From positions 5,828,001 to 5,892,000 of the forward strand of contig NZ_CP045701.2 in the NCBI RefSeq assembly GCF_009601685.2: DNA of 64,000 nt, given 5' to 3'. Below the pieces are notes generated by a model that saw nothing but the letters and a program-made list of their open reading frames with translations, was not told where the DNA came from and searched no databases. A program made the translations under genes and the position numbers. Source of the stretch: Pseudomonas brassicacearum. GTDB lineage: Bacteria; Pseudomonadota; Gammaproteobacteria; Pseudomonadales; Pseudomonadaceae. This document shows, piece after piece, positions 1-8,719 of this stretch; the stretch's first letter is position 1, and each line of letters opens with the position of its first letter.

Positions 1-91
1 GAGGCTGCGATCTTTCCATAGCCAATTGAGTATCAAGCGAAAGATCCAGATCAAAAGATCGCAGCCTTCGGCAGCTCCTACCACGGCCCAG
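1..91. repeat. GTAGGAGCTG-family long palindrome, cut by window edge
   Basis: This is the right part of the imperfect palindrome that recurs between genes across the window: GAGGCTGCGATCTTTCC, a spacer, an AAGATCAAAAGATC-like core, then GCAGCCTTCGGCAGCTCCTAC. The left arm (GTAGGAGCTG) lies outside the window. REP-like sequence continues to about position 120. No gene was seen here. The repeat lies downstream of the immunity gene that ends at 161. Confidence 0.8.
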
Positions 92-160
92 CGGGAGCAA
101 GCTCCCTCGCCACAGGGCCAGTGTTTTTTCAGATATCCAAGGAACGATCAAATATCGAGC

Positions 161-562
161 CTATTCTTCCACATCTCTTATAGATTCAAGCCAAAGAAAA
201 AAATGATCTTTTTGCAGCTGAGGATCGCTGACTATATCTTGGTCTTCATAATCAAAAATATTAACAAGATCCGATCTTGAGGCACGCTTACCCAAAACAT
301 GTTCATATGCAGCTATCCCTGACGACATTTGCGAGGACATACTGGAAGGTCTTACACTTCGCTTAGCCCCCTTGCATAAAAATTTTAAATCGGAGTGTTC
401 TTTTATAATATTTCCAAGACACTCATACACGTCAGCCCCGGAGTATTTTTTTGACCAGCCACTTTTGAAGGTAAGTAAAATGGTTGATTTTGCTGAATTA
501 ACATCAAGCAGCACCTCCTCTTTTTGACCGTCTTTAACAATTGAAATAACTTGCTTCGTCAT
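161..562 (-). CDS. Probable Rhs immunity protein
   Basis: This is a 133-residue soluble protein of unrecognised family. It starts 3 bp after the stop of the rhs gene, with an AGGA ribosome site inside the rhs 3' end, so the two are probably translationally coupled. Its codons are much more AT-rich than the rest of the window and match only the toxin-coding tip of rhs. No signal peptide or membrane segment is visible, which fits a cytoplasmic antidote. Known biology: Rhs effectors are followed directly by a specific immunity gene. Inference: this protein neutralises the ADP-ribosyltransferase-like domain next door. The function rests on position and composition, not on a recognised motif. Confidence 0.7.
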   Translation of the reverse strand: MTKQVISIVKDGQKEEVLLDVNSAKSTILLTFKSGWSKKYSGADVYECLGNIIKEHSDLKFLCKGAKRSVRPSSMSSQMSSGIAAYEHVLGKRASRSDLVNIFDYEDQDIVSDPQLQKDHFFLWLESIRDVEE

Positions 563-565
563 TTT

Positions 566-3500
566 TTATTTCCTTTGAGGGTTGGGTAAAGAGTACCCAA
601 CATAGGAACCATCTCTCTTAAGTGGAGTGACCCCGATAATATCTTCCGCCTTTACCCGATCAGGGATTGCAATCTCATACTCATAGCTATAAGGAACATC
701 ACTGCGCGGGAGCTCCTTATTTACATCGCGTCCAGGAATTCGCTTTAGGACATACAGATACCCTTTGCGCGTCCTATACTTTGTTCCAAAATCGATACCG
801 ACATCAACATCCGTGGTTGTACTGACAAAATTACTCGGTGGATCTCTGTTATCCCAAACATGAAGCAGTAAATCGGTGCTTTTCCCCAAGCTCCTAAAAC
901 CTTCTTTAAAAATGATTTCTGGCCCCCTCAAGTCTCCACGATAAAGAAATGTAGGTTTTGGTGGGGAGGCCTCCCCCTCATCCACCCCAACCTTCGCCGC
1001 CGGATCCTGCTCCCCAACCGCCGGCCTACACCCACCCTTCCCCGGACATTCCACCAACCCCAACGGATCCACCCACCCCGTCGGGTTCAGGGTGTACCTA
1101 TACCCATTGAGCCCACCCGCCAGTTTGCTCGGGTCAGGCGTCAAATAGCGGCCGGTCTCGGGATTGTAGTAGCGGTGGCGGTTGTAGTGCAGGCCGCTTT
1201 CGGGGTCGAAGTATTGGCCCTGGAAACGCAAGGGTTGTTCAAGCTGTTCGCCGCCGCCGTGCTGGAGTTCGGTGAGTTTGCCGTAGCCGTTGTAGCGCGC
1301 CGACCAGACGACCTGGCCGCGGTAGCTGGTCAGTTCCTGGGGCGTGCCCAGGTGGTCGAGGTGGTAGTAGAACGGCGTGGCTTTTTCCGGGCCTTCGCCG
1401 TCGAGCATCGCCAACGGGCGGAAGGTGCCCGGTTCGTAGACGTAGCTGCGGTGGTGGCGTGGGCTGTTTTCGGCGACGACCTGGTCGCCCTGCCAGAAAA
1501 ATTCCGTGGTCAGGCCGTCTACGGTCTTGCTGATGCGTCGGCCGAAGGCGTCGTAGCGGTAGGAGGTTTCGCGGCCATCGGCCGTGGTGATGCCGATCAG
1601 GCGGTGCTGGCTATCGTAGCGGTAGGTGCTGACCAGGGCCTGGCCGCGGCGTTCGCGGATGAGGTTGCCGAAGGCGTCGTAGTCGTAGTGGCGGTCGCCC
1701 TCCTTCAGCAGGCGGTTGCCCTTGAGGGTGGTCGGGCCGGGGCGGTCCTGCATCATCAGGTTGCCGGCCGGGTCGTGGCAGAAGTGTTCCGGCGGTTCGC
1801 TGTGGGAAAAGTCGATGCGGGTCAGGCGATCCAGCGGGTCGTACTGGTAGCTGCGGCGGTTTCGGTTGTCGGAAAGGGTCTGAAGATTGCCCTTGGCGCT
1901 GTAGGCATAATCGCGCCAGAACAGTTGCTGCTGTCGGCTCTGCCACACGGTCTGGGCCTTGAGGCGGCCCTGTTCGTCATAGTCGTAGTCACTGAGCAGC
2001 CGGCCCTGCTGGCGTTGCCGTTCGCGACCGCCGACGAACCGGTGTTCGGTCAGGCGCGAGCCGTTGAGGTCGATGGCCGTCAGCGCGCCGCCCGGGGCGT
2101 GGTGGTAGTCGAGCTGGCTGTCGTCCGGCAGGCGCAAGTGGTTGAGGCGCCCGCAGGCGTCGTAGCGATAACGCAGGGTGCCCCAACCCTGGTGTTCGCA
2201 GACCAGCCGGTCCTGGGCGTCGTACTCGAAGGCCAGCGGATGATCGCTGCCGTCGTTGACGTGGACCAATCGGCCCAGCTCGTCGTAGCGGTATTCGATG
2301 GCCTGGCCGTCGGGCAAGGTCTTGACCCGCAGCCGCCCGGCCGCGTCACGCTGGTACTGGGTAACCCGTTGCGAACCGTCCTCGCCGTGCTCGGTTTTTT
2401 CCAACAGGTGGCCGTTGAGGTCGTAGGCGTAGGCGGTGCGTTGGCCGTCGAAGCCGACCTGCTGTCGGATCAAGCCGTTGGGCGTGTAGTCCAGCTGATA
2501 TTTTTCGCCGGATTCGTTTTCGATTTCGGTCAGCAACAGCCGAGCCGAGTCGTAGCGGTACTTCAGTTCGCTGCCGTCGGGGTTCAGGCGGCGGCTGACC
2601 AGGTGCAGGTCGTCGGCGTATTCGTAGCGGGTGACCCGCCCCTGCTCATCGCACTCGGCGGTGACCTTGCCGTAGGCGTTGTAGCGCCAGGTCCGGGTGG
2701 CACCGTTGGGCAAGGTGACTTGCAGCAGCCGGCCGACAGCGTCCCATTGGTAGTGCGTGAGCGCACCGTGTTCGTCCTCACGGCTGAGTAAACGCCCCAG
2801 GGCATCGTAGGAAAAACACCGGCGACTGCCGTCGGGCAGGATCTCTTCGGTCAGTTGGCCCAGGCGACTCCAGGTGAACCGATGTTCGCCACCGTCCGGG
2901 TCATACGTCGCCAGCAGTTGCCCGTGAGCGTCGTAGGCATATTCCGTGCGCTGGCCGTCCGGGCCGATGAGGACGATCACATCGCCGCGGGCATTGCGCC
3001 GGTAGGTCCACACGGCCTTGCCGCGTGAACGGGTGTGCAGGAAACCGTTGCGGTATTCGTAGGACGTCGGCGCCTCGTCCGGTGGAATCAACGCCACCAA
3101 CCGTCCGACCTCGTCGTAGCGGTATTCGGTCACGGCGCCCAGCGGGTCCTGCTCGGCGATCAACCGGCCCTGTTCGTCGTAGGCCTTGAGGTGCTCGCCG
3201 CCATCGGGCTCGACCTGGTGCACCAGCCGCGCCCGCTCGTCGTGGACGTACACTTCCTGGCTGCCATCGATATTCTGGACAGTGACGCTGCCGTCCTCGC
3301 CCCAGGTGTAGCGGCTGTCCATCTGCGCGAACGAAGCCCAGTGCCGCACACAGCGGACCGCCGGGCCGACGCCTTGCCATTCCCAATAAAAACTCGCGCC
3401 ACCGGCCAGTTGTCGCTGGAGGATGACGTGCTGGTCGTCGTAGTCGTAGCGTTCGCTTTCACCGGCGGCGTTGGTCGCTTCGATCAGTCGGAAACGTCCG

Positions 3501-5407
3501 TCGTAGCGGTAGGACACCAGCGTCTGTTCGGTCCGCCAGGCTTCGTCTGGCAGCAGTTCAGGGTGAAAGCTCTGGTAGTCGATGGCGACCAGGTGACGAT
3601 GCTCGTAACGCAGGCGCAGGCTGCGCCGGGCGCCGTTGTCCAGGCGGCTGATATCGCCGTAGATGTTGCGCTGGATGGTCAAGCGGTTGTCATACCGATC
3701 GCTCAGGGCAATCAGATGGCCGTCACGAAAGTGCAGGAATGCTGCGCCGTCACCGGGTTGAGCGACGATCAGTTCGTCCGCCTCGGTCCCCAGGTAGATC
3801 GCCGCGCGGGCCAGGCTGTTGTGGATCGCCGGACGTTGCAGGCTGGGGCGGGGAAAGGTGGTGCGGCGGTTTTCCTGGTCGATCCAGATGACCGCCTCGC
3901 CTTCGATCAAAAGGCGATGGGCCAGGGCATGGCTCCAGCCGCGCCCGAGGCCGATGTCCAGGTCGGCGGCGCTGGTGCGGTACAAACGGGTGAAGACGAA
4001 CGGCAAGCGGCCATCGAGGGTGCCGTCGTCGAGGGTCAGCAGTTCTTCGCCGGTGACCATCGACACCGGGCAGCCGTGGGTGCGGGTCTGGGCCGCGGTG
4101 TCGGCGCTGTCGCCGTTGGGGTTTTTCGATTGGGCGGGGGCGTCGTCGTGGGGTTCGTGTTCACTCAGGCGGGTAGAAGGCTGGGATTTTTCCCGCGCCA
4201 CGGCGGCCGGATTACTGACGGACAACGGTGCAGCGTGTTCAGGAGTGATGTGCAAAGGTCCGACAGGCGTCGGTTTTAAAGCTGCGCGTTGGCTGACCAC
4301 CAACGGTTTGAGCACGTCTGCATGCTGATTGAGCCGGTCGGGGGCGAGTTGGCCCAATCTCAGGCTCGACGCCAGCAACCACGCCCGGGCCCGCTCCGAG
4401 CTGACCCGGCCCAGCACGTTTCCGCTCATGCGCAGCCCCAGGCCCAGCCCCCCGGTCAAACGCACCAGCAGGAAATTGATCAGCACCGAGGCGCGCAGCT
4501 CTCCGACAACTTCGGCCGCGTACTGAGGCGGCAACATTCGTACCCAACTGGTGAACGCGGCCACGTGGACGAAGAGCAACGGCTCGTCACTCAACACCAT
4601 CAGCCCTTTGGCAATCGCCTCGGAGGACGCCTTCAGCAGTTGCTCAAGCTCAGCCTGGGTCAGGTACTCCAACAGCTTTTCGCTGTTGGCCTGCAGATCC
4701 GCCAACAGCCCGAAAACCTGTTTAACGTCGTCCCACAGCTGATGCAGGGCATTTTTGAAGCCGCGCAAATCAGCCTGCTGCAACACGCCGTAGCGTTCGA
4801 GAAACCCGGCGTCGGAAAACTCCTTCCACAGCGGTTGAAACTGCTCCCACTCCGCTTTCAGCCAGCCCTCAAGTTCGTCGATCACGCCTTGGTAAGACGC
4901 GTACAACGCCTTGACGTGATCGGCCGTTACTTGGGGGAAAAAGGTGATCCGATAGCGCTGGCCCCGCCAACACTCACCGACTTCCAAGATACCGCTGGGG
5001 CCGATCACGTGATGGATCGGCTCGCCGAAAGTTTCCTGCCCAGGCTCTCCCCCAATGACCGGCTCCAGCATCACCGGTGTGTCGCCAATCGGCACGAAGC
5101 GCGCCGCCTGGAACATGTGCACCAGCGTCAGCGGCCCCTCCGCCGGACAAGCCACCACCGTGGCGCTGATGGGTTTATCCAGGTTTTTCGGTGCCGCCAA
5201 GGACACCTCGTTGCCGACCTTGAATACTTGCTCAAGATCCAACGCCCAACCGGCCCAGAAGCTTTCAGCCCAGGCGTCGTAGTCATTCAGGCAGGTTCGA
5301 AAGTCCTGGAAAACCGCTTCGACATCCGGCTGTTCGGGGTCCATGGCCGCCACCACCAGCAAGCCGATGGCGTTGTTCAGGGCCAGGAGTTTGTCGAGGG
5401 CATACAT
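566..5407 (-). CDS. Rhs polymorphic toxin with C-terminal ADP-ribosyltransferase-like domain
   Basis: A 1613-residue Rhs/YD-repeat protein. About the first 430 residues are mostly helical with no visible PAAR domain. A DUF6531-like entry segment (CPVSMVTGEE) follows near 445, then dozens of YD repeats (YDxxGRL, YRYD) and the core ending DPLGL near residue 1451. The last 162 residues are the variable toxin. They contain YRGD (R about 1490), FVSTT (about 1527-1531) and YEYEI with an E-x-E pair (about 1576/1578), the R-S-E layout of ADP-ribosyltransferases. P. aeruginosa RhsP2 is a known Rhs ADP-ribosyltransferase, but orthology is not claimed. The DNA becomes AT-rich below about 955, exactly where the toxin begins. 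Known biology: the YD shell encloses the toxin and self-cleaves near DPxGL. The target is unknown. Confidence 0.93.
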   Translation of the reverse strand: MYALDKLLALNNAIGLLVVAAMDPEQPDVEAVFQDFRTCLNDYDAWAESFWAGWALDLEQVFKVGNEVSLAAPKNLDKPISATVVACPAEGPLTLVHMFQAARFVPIGDTPVMLEPVIGGEPGQETFGEPIHHVIGPSGILEVGECWRGQRYRITFFPQVTADHVKALYASYQGVIDELEGWLKAEWEQFQPLWKEFSDAGFLERYGVLQQADLRGFKNALHQLWDDVKQVFGLLADLQANSEKLLEYLTQAELEQLLKASSEAIAKGLMVLSDEPLLFVHVAAFTSWVRMLPPQYAAEVVGELRASVLINFLLVRLTGGLGLGLRMSGNVLGRVSSERARAWLLASSLRLGQLAPDRLNQHADVLKPLVVSQRAALKPTPVGPLHITPEHAAPLSVSNPAAVAREKSQPSTRLSEHEPHDDAPAQSKNPNGDSADTAAQTRTHGCPVSMVTGEELLTLDDGTLDGRLPFVFTRLYRTSAADLDIGLGRGWSHALAHRLLIEGEAVIWIDQENRRTTFPRPSLQRPAIHNSLARAAIYLGTEADELIVAQPGDGAAFLHFRDGHLIALSDRYDNRLTIQRNIYGDISRLDNGARRSLRLRYEHRHLVAIDYQSFHPELLPDEAWRTEQTLVSYRYDGRFRLIEATNAAGESERYDYDDQHVILQRQLAGGASFYWEWQGVGPAVRCVRHWASFAQMDSRYTWGEDGSVTVQNIDGSQEVYVHDERARLVHQVEPDGGEHLKAYDEQGRLIAEQDPLGAVTEYRYDEVGRLVALIPPDEAPTSYEYRNGFLHTRSRGKAVWTYRRNARGDVIVLIGPDGQRTEYAYDAHGQLLATYDPDGGEHRFTWSRLGQLTEEILPDGSRRCFSYDALGRLLSREDEHGALTHYQWDAVGRLLQVTLPNGATRTWRYNAYGKVTAECDEQGRVTRYEYADDLHLVSRRLNPDGSELKYRYDSARLLLTEIENESGEKYQLDYTPNGLIRQQVGFDGQRTAYAYDLNGHLLEKTEHGEDGSQRVTQYQRDAAGRLRVKTLPDGQAIEYRYDELGRLVHVNDGSDHPLAFEYDAQDRLVCEHQGWGTLRYRYDACGRLNHLRLPDDSQLDYHHAPGGALTAIDLNGSRLTEHRFVGGRERQRQQGRLLSDYDYDEQGRLKAQTVWQSRQQQLFWRDYAYSAKGNLQTLSDNRNRRSYQYDPLDRLTRIDFSHSEPPEHFCHDPAGNLMMQDRPGPTTLKGNRLLKEGDRHYDYDAFGNLIRERRGQALVSTYRYDSQHRLIGITTADGRETSYRYDAFGRRISKTVDGLTTEFFWQGDQVVAENSPRHHRSYVYEPGTFRPLAMLDGEGPEKATPFYYHLDHLGTPQELTSYRGQVVWSARYNGYGKLTELQHGGGEQLEQPLRFQGQYFDPESGLHYNRHRYYNPETGRYLTPDPSKLAGGLNGYRYTLNPTGWVDPLGLVECPGKGGCRPAVGEQDPAAKVGVDEGEASPPKPTFLYRGDLRGPEIIFKEGFRSLGKSTDLLLHVWDNRDPPSNFVSTTTDVDVGIDFGTKYRTRKGYLYVLKRIPGRDVNKELPRSDVPYSYEYEIAIPDRVKAEDIIGVTPLKRDGSYVGYSLPNPQRK

Positions 5408-5541
5408 GCAGGAATCTCGGTGCGGGGACGAACGCGAGACTCTGCCGGGGATGACGGGGGAATTAAGTCAGGGGAGGGGGACAAAACATGTAGGGCGATT
5501 CGCTAAATTTTAAACGCTTGGCGTGGGAGCCCCATCGATGA

Positions 5542-6000
5542 CTATAAACACCGCGCCATCAGCCACTGCTCTTCCCCCCAAGCCTCAAAGCGCTCCAGCA
5601 CGTCCCAACCCAACTTGGCGTAATAATCACGCTGGCTGTGGGTGTGCAGGAACAAGGTGATGATTCCAGCCTCCTGCGCATGGCTGCAGATGCCTTCGAT
5701 CAACTGCGCCGCAAGCCCTCTGCGTCGAGCCTCCGGGGTGATGAACACACATGCCAGCCACGGGCCCAGCTCTGGCCGGTCAGGCAGGTCGTGGCTGGCC
5801 AGTGAAGCGCCGCCGAGCAACTGGTCGTGTTCCATGGCGATCAGGCACTTCCAGCGGCCATCATGCTGCCCCGCAGCGAACTCCTGCTGCCAACTGGCGA
5901 GCGATTGCTCGGCAAATTCATAACTGAACTCGCGATGGAGCCACTCGGCCATCTGGTCGCATTTGTCCATGTGGTTAGCGAGCCAATCCATTTGCAGCAT
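5542..6000 (-). CDS. GNAT-family N-acetyltransferase
   Basis: This 152-residue single-domain protein has the acetyl-CoA-binding signature: VFITPEARRRGLAAQLIEG gives the R/Q-x-x-G-x-A loop (RRRGLA). After it comes an AQEAGIITLFLHT beta-strand and the common GNAT ending YYAKLGWDVLERF. The start has a good ribosome site (AAGGAG, about 7 nt upstream). Substrate unknown; members of this family acetylate small amines, antibiotics or protein N-termini. It lies upstream of rhs on the same strand, 134 bp away, with no sign of a functional link. Confidence 0.85.
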   Translation of the reverse strand: MLQMDWLANHMDKCDQMAEWLHREFSYEFAEQSLASWQQEFAAGQHDGRWKCLIAMEHDQLLGGASLASHDLPDRPELGPWLACVFITPEARRRGLAAQLIEGICSHAQEAGIITLFLHTHSQRDYYAKLGWDVLERFEAWGEEQWLMARCL

Positions 6001-6326
6001 TTGAACACTCCTTGTTTATTTCTCTGGGTGGAAAAGCTGAAGATCTATTTGTTTGCCGTATCGCCATCGCGAGCAAGCTCGCACACAGGAGTTTCGTCGT
6101 TTGATCCTTTGATTGAAACCTCATCGACTGCTCTTATGGCATCACGACGTCTATTCGTTGAGACACAAAGCCCGTTCCCACATTGGCCATTTTTTTGCGC
6201 AGGTCATTTCATTTCAGATGCCTACCCGCGCGCATTCTCGAGAAATACCCGCCTGCAACCCTTCAACCTATCGTAATCTCGCACCTGTACAAGCCCAGCC
6301 CCGCAACCGGCCGAGACCTCATCCCG
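6001..6326. other. 326-bp divergent spacer with a single REP
   Basis: This gap separates the GNAT gene from the rightward lipid operon. It should hold the promoter of that operon, but I could not pick a convincing -35/-10 pair. A lone REP half (ATCGCGAGCAAGCTCGCACACAG) lies at about 6066-6088. Open frames that read through this stretch into the next gene have no family-like sequence before 6327. Confidence 0.5.
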
Positions 6327-6950
6327 ATGCCCTCCATCTACCAACTCAAGCCCGCCTTTCAAAACCTGCTGCGCCCCATGGTTCAACGCCTCTACAACAA
6401 CGGCATCACCGCCAACCAGGTCACGGTGCTCGCAGGCCTCGTTTCAGTCTTGGTCGGCGCCATCATCGCCTGGTTCGCCAGCCATCCGTGGGTCTTCGTC
6501 CTGGTGCCGATCTGGATGATCCTGCGCATGGCGTTGAATGCCGTGGATGGCATGTTGGCGCGTGAGTTCGGCCAGCAATCGCATCTGGGTGCCTACCTCA
6601 ATGAGCTATGCGATATCATCGCCGACGTTGCCCTGATCCTGCCTTTTGCCCTGTTTGCCGATACCAGTCTGTTGCTCGTGTTGTTGGTCACGCTGTTGGC
6701 GTTGTTCAGCGAATACGCCGGCGTGCTCGGGGCGATGGTGGGGGCTTCGCGGCGGTATGACGGGCCGATGGGCAAGAGTGATCGCGCCTTTGTGTTGGGC
6801 GTGTTGGCGACCGGCATTGCCCTGGGTTGGCTCGGGGCGCTGTGGGTCGATGGTGTGATGGCGGTGGTTGCCGCCCTGCTGGTTTATACCTTGGTCAATC
6901 GGGTCCGTCATGGCCTGAGCCAAGTGAAGGAAAACGCTCCCTCAGCATAA
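6327..6950 (+). CDS. CDP-alcohol phosphatidyltransferase family protein (YnbA-like)
   Basis: A 207-residue inner-membrane protein with about five hydrophobic segments. Start chosen at MPSIYQLKP, where family-like sequence begins; the frame is open further upstream without similarity. Family enzymes swap CMP on a CDP-lipid or CDP-alcohol for an alcohol. The motif spacing D-x2-DG-x2-AR-x8-G-x3-D-x3-D is kept exactly (residues 71-96), but the first and third Asp are Asn here (N71 and N92); D74, G75, A78, R79, G88 and D96 are present. It heads a six-gene operon whose members match E. coli YnbA, YnbC, YnbD and YnbB, plus an acyltransferase. Substrate unknown; with two acidic metal ligands altered, activity may be specialised or reduced. 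Confidence 0.88.
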   Translation: MPSIYQLKPAFQNLLRPMVQRLYNNGITANQVTVLAGLVSVLVGAIIAWFASHPWVFVLVPIWMILRMALNAVDGMLAREFGQQSHLGAYLNELCDIIADVALILPFALFADTSLLLVLLVTLLALFSEYAGVLGAMVGASRRYDGPMGKSDRAFVLGVLATGIALGWLGALWVDGVMAVVAALLVYTLVNRVRHGLSQVKENAPSA

Positions 6951-6961
6951 AGGAACTTGCA

Positions 6962-8719
6962 ATGCGTGAAGCCCAGGAACTGACGTTCACCACCTTTGAC
7001 GGCGTGGAATTGTTCTACCGGCACTGGCCGGCTGTCGAAGCGGTGGCGGGTGGACCCCGCCAGGCGGTGTTGTTGTTTCATCGTGGTCATGAACACTCCG
7101 GACGCATTGCGCACCTGGTGGATGAACTGGACCTGCCCGGGTTCGACTTCTTTGCCTGGGACGCGCGCGGCCATGGCCAGTCGCCTGGCGAACGGGGCGA
7201 CAGCCCGAGCTTTGCCACCAGTGCGCGGGATGTACAGACCTTCTGCGATCACATCGGCGCGGCGCATCAGATCGATGAGGCGAACATCGCCGTGGTCGCA
7301 CAAAGCGTCGGCGCGGTGATCGCGTCCACCTGGGTCCACGACTACGCGCCGCGCATTCGCTCGCTGGTGCTGGCGTCGCCGGCGTTCAAGGTCAAGCTCT
7401 ACGTGCCGTTCGCCCGCCCGGGCCTGGCACTGATGCGCAAGTTCCGCGGCAATTTCTTCGTCAACAGTTACGTCAAGGCGAAATTCCTCAGCCATGACCG
7501 GGAGCGCGTGGCGTCCTACGACAGCGATCCGTTGATCACCAAGGCCATTTCGGTGAATGTGCTGCTGGGCCTGTACGAAGCCGCCGACCGCGTGGTGGCC
7601 GATGCCCAGGCGATCCAGGTGCCGACGCAGTTGCTGATCTCCGGCTCGGACTTTGTCGTGCATCGCAAACCCCAGGAGCAGTTCTTCGAGCGCCTGGGCA
7701 GCCTGCATAAGGAGAAGCACATCCTGCCGGGGTTCTTCCACGACACCCTCGGCGAGAAGAACCGCGCGCCGGCCATCGCCAGTGCCCGCCGCTTCATCCT
7801 GCAGAACTTTGCCCGACCGCTGGACCGCCCTTGCCTGCTGGACGCCGACCGCCTGGGCGCGACCTGCGCCGAAGCCGAAACCTTGGCCACGCCGCTGCCG
7901 CACAATTCGTTGCGCGACCTCTACTGGCGCATGACCCGCGCCAGCATGCGCTTTGGCAGCAAGTTGTCGGCCGGGGTGAAGCTGGGCTTCGACACCGGGT
8001 TCGACTCCGGCAGTACCCTGGATTACGTCTACCGCAACCGCCCCACCGGCACCTCGGCGCTGGGCAGGATGATCGACCAGAATTACCTGAACTCCATCGG
8101 CTGGCGCGGCATTCGCCAACGCAAGTTGCATGTCGAGGAGTTGCTGCGCCTGGCGATGGCCGAGTTGCGCGCACAGGACCGCGAGGTGCGCATCGTCGAC
8201 ATCGCCGCCGGCCATGGCCGCTACATTCTCGAAGCGCTGCAAGGCGTCAGCCCGTTGCCCGAGTCGATCCTGCTGCGCGACTACAGCGACATCAACGTGC
8301 GCGACGGCAGTGCGCTGATCGCGGAAAAAGGCCTGGGCGATATCGCCCGATTCGTCAAAGGCGATGCCTTCGACCGCCAGGATCTGGCGGCGCTGGAGCC
8401 GAAACCAACCCTCGCCGTGGTGTCGGGCCTGTACGAGCTGTTTGCCGATAACCAACTGGTCGGTGGTTCCCTCGCCGGCCTGGCCGAAGCCGTGGAGCCT
8501 GGCGGTTTCCTGGTCTACACCGGCCAGCCGTGGCACCCGCAACTGGAACTGATCGCCCGCGCCCTCACCAGCCACCGCGCCGGGCAAGCCTGGGTGATGC
8601 GTCGACGCACCCAGGCGGAGATGGATCAATTGGTTGAGGCGGCGGGCTTTCGCAAGATCACCCTGCGGGTCGATGAATGGGGTATTTTCAGCGTTTCGCT
8701 GGCCCAGCGAGTGCAGTAA
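6962..8719 (+). CDS. Fused alpha/beta hydrolase and SAM methyltransferase (YnbC-like)
   Basis: A 585-residue two-domain protein. Residues 1-300 form an alpha/beta hydrolase of the monoglyceride lipase / serine aminopeptidase type. The nucleophile elbow is VVAQSVGAV with S115 (AQSVG instead of GxSxG), followed by LISGSDFVVH and FFHDTLGE for the acid and His. From about residue 400 comes a class I methyltransferase fold with VDIAAGHGRYI as the SAM-binding loop. Start chosen at MREAQELTF, 11 bp after the previous stop, preceded by AAAGGA. Its stop overlaps the next start by one base. E. coli YnbC has the same two-part design. Inference: it trims and methylates a lipid or lipid headgroup made by its neighbours. 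Confidence 0.88.
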   Translation: MREAQELTFTTFDGVELFYRHWPAVEAVAGGPRQAVLLFHRGHEHSGRIAHLVDELDLPGFDFFAWDARGHGQSPGERGDSPSFATSARDVQTFCDHIGAAHQIDEANIAVVAQSVGAVIASTWVHDYAPRIRSLVLASPAFKVKLYVPFARPGLALMRKFRGNFFVNSYVKAKFLSHDRERVASYDSDPLITKAISVNVLLGLYEAADRVVADAQAIQVPTQLLISGSDFVVHRKPQEQFFERLGSLHKEKHILPGFFHDTLGEKNRAPAIASARRFILQNFARPLDRPCLLDADRLGATCAEAETLATPLPHNSLRDLYWRMTRASMRFGSKLSAGVKLGFDTGFDSGSTLDYVYRNRPTGTSALGRMIDQNYLNSIGWRGIRQRKLHVEELLRLAMAELRAQDREVRIVDIAAGHGRYILEALQGVSPLPESILLRDYSDINVRDGSALIAEKGLGDIARFVKGDAFDRQDLAALEPKPTLAVVSGLYELFADNQLVGGSLAGLAEAVEPGGFLVYTGQPWHPQLELIARALTSHRAGQAWVMRRRTQAEMDQLVEAAGFRKITLRVDEWGIFSVSLAQRVQ

